Shown here piece after piece: positions 36,350-44,265 of a stretch of DNA of 64,000 bases. The translations under genes and the position numbers were made by a program. The stretch comes from Mangrovibacterium sp041596335 (GTDB lineage: Bacteria > Bacteroidota > Bacteroidia > Bacteroidales > Prolixibacteraceae). Where the stretch lies: NCBI RefSeq assembly GCF_041596335.1, contig NZ_JBFHIT010000005.1, positions 62,001 to 126,000 of the forward strand. The letters run 5' to 3'. The notes under the pieces are model-generated. The model made no database searches. It was not told the DNA's origin and was given only the letters and a program-made list of their open reading frames with translations. Numbering within the stretch: position 1 is the stretch's first letter; every line of letters starts with the position of its first letter.

Positions 36350-37012
36350 ATGAAACAAATGAAGGTAGTTGCAACCAATATCGGGCAGGCTGTTGAGATT
36401 GAATGGCAAGGCGCGAAAGAAATGTCGGGTTTGTACAAATATCCGGTGGATGAGCCGATTTATTTGGGGAAAGAAGACGTTGTGAAAGATCAGGTGATGG
36501 ATCGAAAATATCATGGTGGCGAAGAGAAAGCTTGCTATTTATATTCGGCTGATCACTACAATTGGTGGAAAGAACGATATCCCGAGGCGGATTGGGAACT
36601 GGGTTTTTTCGGCGAAAATATTACTGTTGAGGGGATTGATGAGTCGACCATTCGGATCGGTGATATTTTTCAATTGGGCGATGCTGTTGTTCAGGTTACT
36701 CAACCGCGGCAACCCTGCTATAAATTGGGAATTCGTGCCAACAACCAGCAAATTGTGAGCGATTTCTGGGATTCGCCTTATCCGGGTGTTTATGTTCGGG
36801 TGGTTAAAGAAGGAGCCGTTCAGAAAGGCGATGAGATGGTTTTACTTGAAACTGTTTCCGACAACATGACCTTAGCCGAAGTTTTTGTCTTGTTCACGCG
36901 GGAGCGCGGCAATGTTGAAAGACTTCGTGAGGCTGTTGCTATCCCCGAGATGGCGGCTTCGTGTCGGAAGGATTTGAGTAAACGATTGGCTTATGCCGAG
37001 CAGAATTCGTAG
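36350..37012 (+). CDS. MOSC-domain protein (YiiM-like)
   Basis: A 220-residue cytosolic protein. KYHGGEEKACYLYSADHYNWW and LGFFGENIT (about residues 47-90) are typical of the MOSC domain, and RQPCYKLG (Cys about 123) is the conserved sulfur-carrier cysteine region. The C-terminal part fits the 3-alpha domain seen in YiiM proteins. MOSC proteins handle sulfur for molybdenum cofactor or reduce N-hydroxylated substrates; the exact role here is unknown. It is followed by an intrinsic terminator. Confidence 0.85.
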   Translation: MKQMKVVATNIGQAVEIEWQGAKEMSGLYKYPVDEPIYLGKEDVVKDQVMDRKYHGGEEKACYLYSADHYNWWKERYPEADWELGFFGENITVEGIDESTIRIGDIFQLGDAVVQVTQPRQPCYKLGIRANNQQIVSDFWDSPYPGVYVRVVKEGAVQKGDEMVLLETVSDNMTLAEVFVLFTRERGNVERLREAVAIPEMAASCRKDLSKRLAYAEQNS

Positions 37013-37109
37013 CCGGAAACAGGCGACGTAATTTCATCGGTATTAAATCAGAATTGCAAAATCTTCCGAGAACCTGTTTGGGAAGTTTCAAAAAAAAACG
37101 AATTGATAG

Positions 37110-37168
37110 AAAGATCAATAGCGTATTCGGAGATAAATTTCCGATGACGCTATTGATCTTTTTTTTTA
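37110..37168 (+). terminator. Intrinsic terminator between the MOSC gene and the DUF255 gene
   Basis: AAAGATCAATAGCGT (37110-37124) pairs with ACGCTATTGATCTTT (37147-37161), with additional pairing of CGGA/TCCG inside, and is followed by a T-run to 37168. It serves the plus-strand MOSC transcript. An A-run before the stem (37089-37098) may let it work for the convergent minus-strand gene too. Confidence 0.85.
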
Positions 37169-39184
37169 CGAGATTAATTTCAATGCCTCCTGTACGCTGT
37201 CGACAGGTAGTTTGCAACTGGAGTTTTCGCATACAAAAATGCGGGTTTTCCCAGCTGTAATTCGGTTGTGTAAAAGCGGAAGTGTTTCCTCTTTTCCCGG
37301 GCAGAACATGCAGTTGGGCAGGTAATGTAGTTGTAATTCCAAGGCTAGTTTTAACGCGTCGCTGCCCGCAATGGCAATTTCATATTGGTGGGCACTTAAG
37401 CTCAATGCTAAATTCAGCCAGTTGGCGTGCCCCGACGGATAGTGCAGCAGGCTTTCGCTTACGACCATCATCATGGCTTTGGCTGTAATCTGGTAGTGCC
37501 GCTTATCAAGCAAATGTCCCAATCGGTTCAGGTTGTTCGCCATAACCGAGTTTGAAGCGGGAATCACGTTGTCCTGCACTTCAATGCTCCTGCTGATCAG
37601 GTCTTTCTGGCTGTCGCGGCTAAAATGAAAGATCGTTCGTTTCTCATTGTAAAATTCCCGGAAGCAAGTGGTACACAAACCGTCGGCTTGAGTCAGGTAA
37701 TTTGGCTTTCCCGTCAGCTCAAAAAGGTCAATCAACGCCTGGATAACCAGAGCATAATCTTCCAGAAATCCGTCGATCCGGGCAATGCCGTTCTTATAAG
37801 AATGCAGCAGGATTCCTGGTTCGGGCTGAAGGTTTTTCGTCAGGAATTCCATCGTATTCTCCGCAAGCTCGAGGTATCTTTTCTCTCCAAATGCTTTGTA
37901 GCAATCGGTCAGTCCGCTAATTACCAGTGCATTCCACGAAGTCAGAATTTTATCATCGAGCCCCGGCCTAACCCGCTCGTTTCGGGCCATATTCAGTTTC
38001 GCTTTCCAGGTCGTAATTTTTAATTGAAGGATTTCCGGATCGAGTGCATGGGCTTTGGCAAACGACTGATCGGTTTGGCGGCGAAGCAAAATGTAATTGC
38101 CGTCTTCCCAATAGCCTTTTTCGTTTACGTTGAAGTAGTCGGAGAATAAGTTGAAATCGGTGCCGATAATTTGCTGAAGCTCTTCCTTTTTCCACACATA
38201 AAACTTGCCTTCCACCCCCTCGCTATCGGCATCCAGCGAAGAATAAAACCCATGATCGGGAGAAAGCATTTCCCGTGTTAACCAGCCAGTCGTTTCGCTT
38301 ACCACCTGGCGATACAGTTCATTTTTGAACTTCCGGTAGGCTTGGGCATACAAACTCAGCAGTTGTCCGTTGTCGTAAAGCATTTTCTCAAAATGGGGAA
38401 CTTTCCAAAACGAGTCGGTCGAATAGCGGGAAAATCCGCCACCAATTTGGTCGTAGATGCCACCCAGCGCCATTTTCTCCAAGCTTGTTATCACATGGGC
38501 CTCAGCTAAGGTGTCGTTTTGCTGATGAGCCCAACGCAAAAGGAATCTCAGGTTCACCGGCATCATAAATTTCGGCGCACCCCGACTGCCTCCTTCTTCC
38601 AGATCGAAACTAGTTGTCCATGATTTTATGGCTGTTGTTAGTTTCTCGGTATCTATTTTGTGAACTTCGTTGGTCACGGGGATCAGAGCGGTTTGGTTGA
38701 TTCCTTCGGTCAGCTTTTCAGCATACTCCGTCGTTTTGTCCGGATTATTTTGATGATAATCAGCTATCTGTTGTAGCGTGTGTTGCCAGGCCTCCTTCGT
38801 AAAGTAAGTGCCTCCCCAGATTGGTCTCCCATCGGGCAACGCGACCGCATTTAGGGGCCAACCGCCTCGTTGGGTCATCAGTTGCACTGCTGTCATGTAA
38901 ATATGATCGATATCGGGGCGCTCTTCCCGGTCTACTTTTATACAAACAAAATGGCTGTTCATGAGTTCGGCAACGGTTTCATCCTCAAACGACTCGTGCT
39001 CCATCACGTGGCACCAATGGCAGGCCGCGTAGCCAATACTAATCAGCAGTAACTTGTTCTCAGTCTTTGCCTTTTCGAGAGCTGCTTCGCCCCACGGCAT
39101 CCAGTTTACCGGGTTGTGAGCATGTTGCAACAGGTAGGGCGATGTTTCGTGGATGAGCTCGTTGGTGTGTTTGTGTGTTTGCAT
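37166..39184 (-). CDS. DUF255 thioredoxin-like protein with glucoamylase-like toroid (YyaL/SSP411 family)
   Basis: The Met at 39184 (start MQTHKHTNELIHE) is preferred over a Met 17 codons upstream; 672 residues. The N-terminal thioredoxin-fold domain (DUF255, PF03190) has ACHWCHVM (about residues 54-61) with a CxxC redox pair and RPDIDHIYM after it. The rest is an (alpha/alpha)6 barrel like that of N-acylglucosamine 2-epimerase or glucoamylase, as in the human SPATA20 family. Physiological role is unknown. The protein has no signal peptide. It converges with the MOSC gene on a shared terminator. Confidence 0.9.
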   Translation of the reverse strand: MQTHKHTNELIHETSPYLLQHAHNPVNWMPWGEAALEKAKTENKLLLISIGYAACHWCHVMEHESFEDETVAELMNSHFVCIKVDREERPDIDHIYMTAVQLMTQRGGWPLNAVALPDGRPIWGGTYFTKEAWQHTLQQIADYHQNNPDKTTEYAEKLTEGINQTALIPVTNEVHKIDTEKLTTAIKSWTTSFDLEEGGSRGAPKFMMPVNLRFLLRWAHQQNDTLAEAHVITSLEKMALGGIYDQIGGGFSRYSTDSFWKVPHFEKMLYDNGQLLSLYAQAYRKFKNELYRQVVSETTGWLTREMLSPDHGFYSSLDADSEGVEGKFYVWKKEELQQIIGTDFNLFSDYFNVNEKGYWEDGNYILLRRQTDQSFAKAHALDPEILQLKITTWKAKLNMARNERVRPGLDDKILTSWNALVISGLTDCYKAFGEKRYLELAENTMEFLTKNLQPEPGILLHSYKNGIARIDGFLEDYALVIQALIDLFELTGKPNYLTQADGLCTTCFREFYNEKRTIFHFSRDSQKDLISRSIEVQDNVIPASNSVMANNLNRLGHLLDKRHYQITAKAMMMVVSESLLHYPSGHANWLNLALSLSAHQYEIAIAGSDALKLALELQLHYLPNCMFCPGKEETLPLLHNRITAGKTRIFVCENSSCKLPVDSVQEALKLIS

Positions 39185-39295
39185 TTGTGTCGGCTTTCTA
39201 TTTGTTGTGATCCCGGGAACAGCTGAGCGGGGCAAAAGTTTTAAATGATGGTCTTTTCTGACCCAAGGTTTTCACGGGTTGATTTTAAAGGAAAT

Positions 39296-40078
39296 TTAAA
39301 TGACAATTTCACCACGCAGGAAGGTTTTTGTTTTTCCTGCAATTAGCACCCGGTTGTTATTCATTGATACAAGCAGTTCGCCTCCACGTTTCGAAAGTTG
39401 GTGGGCCGTTAGTTCGCTTTTGCCCAAACGCTTTGCCCAGTATGGCGTGAGCATTGTGTGAGACGATCCCGTTACCGGGTCTTCATCAACACCAACTGCA
39501 GGAGCAAAAAAGCGGCTGACAAAATCAACGGTTTTTCCCGGAGCAGTCACGATCGTGCCACGCGTTTTAACTTTCATCAGCGTGTTGAAGTTGGGATTCA
39601 TGTCGAGAATCTCTTTCTCGGTCTCAAACACCAGCATATAGTCGGTTTTACCTTTGTAGCAGGCTTCCGGAATTTTTCCCAGTGCCTGAATGATCAGGTT
39701 CGGAGCATCAACCGGCCTTACCACATCAACCGGAAAATCCAATTGTAGCAGGTCGTTCTTTTTAGTCACCCGAAGTGGCCCACTTTTGCTTTGAAATGTG
39801 ATTTCGTTGCGCGGATCCTTGTGTTCCGTAAAAATTACATGGGCGCTAGCTAAGGTAGCATGCCCGCATAAGTTAACCTCTGCCTTTGGAGTGAACCATC
39901 GAACCTCAAATCCGTCCTCCGATGCGACGAAAAAGGCCGTTTCCGGCAAGTTGTTTTCCATCGCGATCAGTTGCATGGTTTCATCATCCAACCATCGGGT
40001 GAGTGGAATTACGGCTGCCGGATTACCCTTGAAAAGTCGCTCGGCAAAAGCGTCAACCTGAAAAAACGTAAGTTTCAT
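39296..40078 (-). CDS. PhzF-family isomerase
   Basis: The start at 40078 (MKLTFFQVDAFAERLFKGNPA) matches the usual N-terminus of PhzF-like proteins; a longer frame to 40183 only adds a non-conserved tail. The 260-residue protein has the pseudo-twofold diaminopimelate-epimerase-like fold with NNLPETAFF (Glu of the active site), CGHATLASAHV and EDPVTGSSH. PhzF itself isomerises a phenazine precursor, but most relatives, like this one, have no known substrate and no phenazine genes are seen nearby. Confidence 0.9.
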   Translation of the reverse strand: MKLTFFQVDAFAERLFKGNPAAVIPLTRWLDDETMQLIAMENNLPETAFFVASEDGFEVRWFTPKAEVNLCGHATLASAHVIFTEHKDPRNEITFQSKSGPLRVTKKNDLLQLDFPVDVVRPVDAPNLIIQALGKIPEACYKGKTDYMLVFETEKEILDMNPNFNTLMKVKTRGTIVTAPGKTVDFVSRFFAPAVGVDEDPVTGSSHTMLTPYWAKRLGKSELTAHQLSKRGGELLVSMNNNRVLIAGKTKTFLRGEIVI

Positions 40079-40210
40079 ATCGGGTGTTTTTAGTGGTGTC
40101 AACCAATTATTTAATCGCGATTCAACCCCGGACGAAGCATGACTATTTTTGGAACAAACGATAACAGCCCGAACTTCATGCACTCCAGGTTTTGTGTTTG
40201 AAACGACAAC

Positions 40211-42622
40211 TTAAAACTTCATCGCAAGCTTCAGATTCAGTTTACGTTCAGTCAGGTAATTTGGTACGCCAAACATATCGCCATAGTTGCTGCTAACCCA
40301 AAAATACGAAACCGTGTTTTTAATTCCCAACAGATTTAAGACTTCTAAACTGAGCGAGAGATCTTTTATCGGTTTCAGGAATCCTTTTTTAGCAGCTGAT
40401 GTTTCGGCACTAATAATTGATTTTGAGATCCCCAGATCGATGCGGCGGTATGGAGGCATTCGAAATGTATCCATATATCGTTCGCCATTGGGTGGGCCGG
40501 TTGGGAGGCGCGATCCGTAGAAGGCTGCCAGATGGACTTTGTAGCTTGGGTTTCCGGGAAAATAATCCTGAAAAAACAGGCTGAAAGTCAGGAACTGGTC
40601 TGTTGGGCGCGGAATCCAGCCATGTCCGTCGCCTTCAATGTTTTCTTTGGTTTGCAACAGCGAAATACTGGCCCACGATTGTATGCCGCTTACAAATTCG
40701 CCGTGGATGCTTAAATCGAGACCCGCTGCATATCCCTTGGCTTGCTGATCGGCCAAGTATCGAATCTGAACGTTTTCAACCTGATAGGGTGTCAGTCGCG
40801 AAAAATATTTAAAATACAGCTCGGATTTAAAACGAAACGGACGATCCCAGGCTTGAAACAGGTATTCACTTCCTGTAACTATTTGCCACGATTTTTGCGC
40901 TTTTACTTCGGGATGAATATTGCCTTCACGATCCTTAAGTTCCTTAAAGAATGGTGGTTGCGCGTATCCTCCTCCCGACAGGTGAAAGGTAAACTGCTTT
41001 TCCCATTGCGGAATGTAAGTGATTGAAACACGAGGACTAAACACTAACTCGCTGGAATAGTGCCGATAATTGGCGCGAATGCCCGAGGTGAGGTATAAAT
41101 CGCCGGTATTTATCGGTACTGCCCAGGTGTCCTGAACATGAGCCGAGGCTTGCCAGGTTGTAAACTGGTTGTCGGTATTAACGGTTGAATACAGCAGAAG
41201 CTCCGAATCGGAATAGGGCAGGGAGTAGCCTGTTGAGTCGCGCATGACCCACTCGTTGACTTTGTCGTCAATTTCTTCGTGCTGGATCTTGAAACCCCAA
41301 TTCAGCAAATGAAGATCCGAATTGTAGGCTCCTTTGTGGGTGAGGCTGTAAACTTTTGCATTCAATTTATTGCGGGCATGGTTCAAAAAGCTGCCGACTC
41401 CAAGGTTGAGTACACTGTCGCCGGTTCCGGCATTCGACCAGTCTTGCTCCAATTCATTTAAATAATATTCACCCAAAATATCGTAGTTTACTTCTTCTTT
41501 CGTTTGAAACGCAGAAGCAATCAGTTTGAGATTCAAATGGGCATTCGGGTGAAAGTTGAACGACAGCGCTCCCAGTTTCGTGTTAAAATGATCTTTTTCC
41601 TGCCCGTCAAAATAGACCTTGGTTTCAAGTGGTTGTGTCCAGGTTCCGAAGGTCGTGGTTCGGGTTTGAGGAATAAACAGGTAGTCGTTTTGAGCAATAT
41701 TCCCCAAAAACGAAACTTCCCACGATTCGGAAACCCGATAGTTGACCATTGCCTGAAGGTCGGTGTACCTGGGATTGTAGTCACCATCTTCATCCAAACT
41801 GTTCAGTAAATAGCGATTGGTTTTGTATCGTGCGCCTCCAATAAAACTGAGCTTTTGGTTTTTGGTGGCATCTTCTACATGAAGCGAACCACCCAGCAAA
41901 CTCGCAGAAGCTGATGCTCCAAAGCTGCTTGGCTTGCGATAGCGAATATCGAGCACCGAAGCCATTTTGTCGCCATATTTGGCATCGAATCCACCACTCG
42001 AAAACTCAATGGAAGAAACCAGATCTGAGTTGATAAAGCTCAGTCCTTCTTGTTGGCCGGAGCGAACCAGAAATGGCCGGTACACTTCAATATCGTTCAC
42101 GTAAACCAGGTTTTCGTCGTAATTGCCCCCACGAACCGAGTATTGGGCGCTCAGTTCGTTGTTGGTTGAAACGCCCGGTAATGTTTTAATCAGGGCTTCT
42201 ACCGCCCCCGAGGAGGCATCGGGAATGACTTGCCCGAATTGCGGATCAATGCGGGTCATGTTTTGCTGCCTTGCCTGACTGCTAACCTGCACCTCCTGAA
42301 TATGTTCGCTGCTCTCGTCCAACAATAAATTCAGCTCAATTTCTTCTCCCGCTTTGGCATTTAGCCGTTTTTGGCTGATTTGGTAGCCGATCATCGAGAA
42401 TTGAAGGGTAATCTCCCGGTTTGCAGGAATACGAAGTGTGTATTTGCCGTTTCGATCGCTGGTCGTACCAATCGGAAATCCTTTCAGGCTGATGTTAACC
42501 GCTTCGAGCGATTTGCCCTTGGTGTCGGTAATTTTACCAGTCACCAGTGCATTGAGCGTTTGAGCCGGTAGTGTCGATGACAAAATAAAGGAGAGGAGCA
42601 GCAGGAGTAGAATTGGTTTCAT
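40211..42622 (-). CDS. TonB-dependent receptor with CarboxypepD_reg-like N-terminal domain
   Basis: An 803-residue outer-membrane receptor: signal peptide ending LPAQ (about residue 21), a beta-sandwich carrying GKITDTKGKSLEAVNISLKG (about 28-110), a plug domain with VEALIKTLPGVSTNNELSAQYSVRGGNYDENLVYVNDIEVY, and a beta-barrel ending NLKLAMKF, the aromatic-ended final strand. There is no SusD partner beside it, so it is not a typical glycan SusC. FecA- or CirA-like uptake of another ligand is more likely; substrate unknown. Confidence 0.92.
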   Translation of the reverse strand: MKPILLLLLLSFILSSTLPAQTLNALVTGKITDTKGKSLEAVNISLKGFPIGTTSDRNGKYTLRIPANREITLQFSMIGYQISQKRLNAKAGEEIELNLLLDESSEHIQEVQVSSQARQQNMTRIDPQFGQVIPDASSGAVEALIKTLPGVSTNNELSAQYSVRGGNYDENLVYVNDIEVYRPFLVRSGQQEGLSFINSDLVSSIEFSSGGFDAKYGDKMASVLDIRYRKPSSFGASASASLLGGSLHVEDATKNQKLSFIGGARYKTNRYLLNSLDEDGDYNPRYTDLQAMVNYRVSESWEVSFLGNIAQNDYLFIPQTRTTTFGTWTQPLETKVYFDGQEKDHFNTKLGALSFNFHPNAHLNLKLIASAFQTKEEVNYDILGEYYLNELEQDWSNAGTGDSVLNLGVGSFLNHARNKLNAKVYSLTHKGAYNSDLHLLNWGFKIQHEEIDDKVNEWVMRDSTGYSLPYSDSELLLYSTVNTDNQFTTWQASAHVQDTWAVPINTGDLYLTSGIRANYRHYSSELVFSPRVSITYIPQWEKQFTFHLSGGGYAQPPFFKELKDREGNIHPEVKAQKSWQIVTGSEYLFQAWDRPFRFKSELYFKYFSRLTPYQVENVQIRYLADQQAKGYAAGLDLSIHGEFVSGIQSWASISLLQTKENIEGDGHGWIPRPTDQFLTFSLFFQDYFPGNPSYKVHLAAFYGSRLPTGPPNGERYMDTFRMPPYRRIDLGISKSIISAETSAAKKGFLKPIKDLSLSLEVLNLLGIKNTVSYFWVSSNYGDMFGVPNYLTERKLNLKLAMKF

Positions 42623-42712
42623 GGACGAAAAATAGCGATTTTCAATTAAACTGTTTTCGACGGACGAAATTGTTTGGAATTCGAACTTTTTTGGGACTAT
42701 GAGTTTTTTAGT

Positions 42713-42760
42713 CGGATAGTAGCCGATGACAACAAAAGTATCGGCTAGTAGTCCGTTTTT
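42713..42760 (+). terminator. Hairpin with T-run in the 42.6-42.9 kb intergenic region
   Basis: CGGATAGTAGCCGA (42713-42726) can pair with TCGGCTAGTAGTCCG (42740-42754), with a 7-bp TAGCCGA/TCGGCTA core, followed by TTTTT. It lies between divergent genes, so it may act as a leader element of the 42917 gene rather than as the end of a gene. Confidence 0.4.
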
Positions 42761-42916
42761 GGCAGTTGGGTCGATTCCTTTCGAAGGGAATTAGTGATAA
42801 ATTCACTGTTGTCGGTTGGCAGGCTGTTTTGGTTTGTTAAATGAGTGATGGTTTCTGGTTTTTTGTCGTACCTTCAAAATGAAAGTTCGCTATTTTTAGG
42901 TTGAAAATTTTACGCT

Positions 42917-43336
42917 ATGGAAAGACGGGATTATTTAATGGATCAGATTAACGAGATTGGGCTTTTTATCGCTAAACTGCTCGGAAAACTTCGCGATTTG
43001 GATGAACAAAAGGAAGAGGATCAACTACTGTCTGAAGCCAAAGATGCCCTGACTGTTCAGTTTGGTTGGGAGTTGGAAGAGATGCTTTTTATGGAAAATA
43101 CCGCGTTTATCTCACTAATAGAGGAAAGCCTGTTAGCCGAAAGTCATTACGAACAGTTGGCTGAGATTTTCCATGTTTTAGGCGATCATGCACTGGAACA
43201 TCAAACACTGCTTCGCAAAGAATTGTATTACCAAAAGGCTTTGTGTTTACTAAAATATGTCGACATCCAAAGCTCAACCTATTCCATGCTACGCCGCAAT
43301 AAAATTGTCAACCTGGAAGCAAAACTTAACAATTAA
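42917..43336 (+). CDS. Small helical protein, DUF6483-like
   Basis: A 139-residue acidic cytosolic protein with no signal peptide, almost all alpha-helical by composition, containing MERRDYLMDQINEIGLFIAK at the start and repeat-like helices (YYQKALCLLKYVD) that recall a TPR hairpin. It resembles the DUF6483 family of hypothetical proteins, but I am not sure. Its final 4 bases overlap the stop of the convergent Cys-cluster gene (43333-43336). Confidence 0.7.
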   Translation: MERRDYLMDQINEIGLFIAKLLGKLRDLDEQKEEDQLLSEAKDALTVQFGWELEEMLFMENTAFISLIEESLLAESHYEQLAEIFHVLGDHALEHQTLLRKELYYQKALCLLKYVDIQSSTYSMLRRNKIVNLEAKLNN

Positions 43337-43992
43337 AGTTTGGCTCCATGGGTCAGTACCCCTTCCAATCCATCTTCCAGCCGGAATTCTGCGACTTCTA
43401 TATCGGCCTTTTTTAATGCAGCAATAAATCCTTCATTCATCATTCGTCCTGCCGTTAACGGAAAATCGAGCAGTAGCGGGAAATTATCCGGTTTGTCCGG
43501 ATGCCGGTAAAATTCAACGCACGACTCAAGTTTCATCGACAGATAAATACGGCAAGCCATTGGTCGTGCACGATACGCAGAGCAGGCGTTTTCCTTTAAT
43601 AAGGGGCAAGGGCTTTTGTAGTGAAGCACGTCCTCATCTGATAATCCGGATGTTATTTTGTTTTTTTCGTGAGCCAGCGTTTTGGCTTGCTCTTTTTGCT
43701 CTGCTGAAAAGTTTTGGTTGATAAAATTCCCCAGAAAGTGCAGTTCGTATGAGTTTGCATAAACCGCCTGGTGACAACAAAAGGCACAGCCTTTCTTGCA
43801 GTCGACACTTATGTCTTGCTTTTGCGCCATTGCCAGAATGGAATCAATTAGTCCATCGATAGCCAGATAGGCATCTTGCACACAATTTAAGAACGCTTTT
43901 TCATCCGATTTGGCTGCAGCGGCTTGTTCTCCCAATCGGTACCCATCGTCGAAAAATAGCTTTTCGTGTTCTGTTAAATTATCCAGGCTCAT
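43333..43992 (-). CDS. YkgJ-family cysteine-cluster protein
   Basis: A 219-residue protein with the CxxxCxxCC-type metal-binding cluster (DCKKGCAFCCHQA, about residues 64-76) followed by SPCPLLKENACSAYRARPMACRIY (about 122-146), the layout of the YkgJ (PF03692) family, which probably binds zinc or an Fe-S cluster. Function unknown. It converges with and overlaps the DUF6483-like gene by 4 bases. Confidence 0.88.
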   Translation of the reverse strand: MSLDNLTEHEKLFFDDGYRLGEQAAAAKSDEKAFLNCVQDAYLAIDGLIDSILAMAQKQDISVDCKKGCAFCCHQAVYANSYELHFLGNFINQNFSAEQKEQAKTLAHEKNKITSGLSDEDVLHYKSPCPLLKENACSAYRARPMACRIYLSMKLESCVEFYRHPDKPDNFPLLLDFPLTAGRMMNEGFIAALKKADIEVAEFRLEDGLEGVLTHGAKL

Positions 43993-44199
43993 TGTTGAAA
44001 TTTTATCGCGCTAAAATACAACATTCATCGGTACTTCAAATCGAATGCTTAAATCTTCGCTTTTTGAAACTGATTTATGGCTGAATGATTTCGAATCTTT
44101 CGTTCGGTATTCAACTTTCGTAAGCTGTTCTTTTTCATCCGCAAATTCATGAACCCGAATAGGGCCGAATATCAGGTCAGTTACCTATCCGGATTGATC

Positions 44200-44240
44200 T
44201 AAAAAAAAATGGCTCCAGACCTGAGCCTGAAACCATTTTT
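44200..44240 (-). terminator. Intrinsic terminator of the biotin carboxyltransferase gene
   Basis: Read on the minus strand, GGCTC and GAGCC form the inner stem, flanked by ATGG/CCAT, and a run of nine T follows. It lies about 30 bases after the stop at 44266. Confidence 0.65.
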
Positions 44241-44265
44241 GTGAGAATATGTTTTCGTAGAAAAC

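Noticed and set aside
40211..42622. TonB receptor as the SusC of the enzyme block
   Set aside because: No SusD-like gene adjoins it, it lies on the other strand among housekeeping genes, and its plug and length fit a general FecA/CirA-like receptor.
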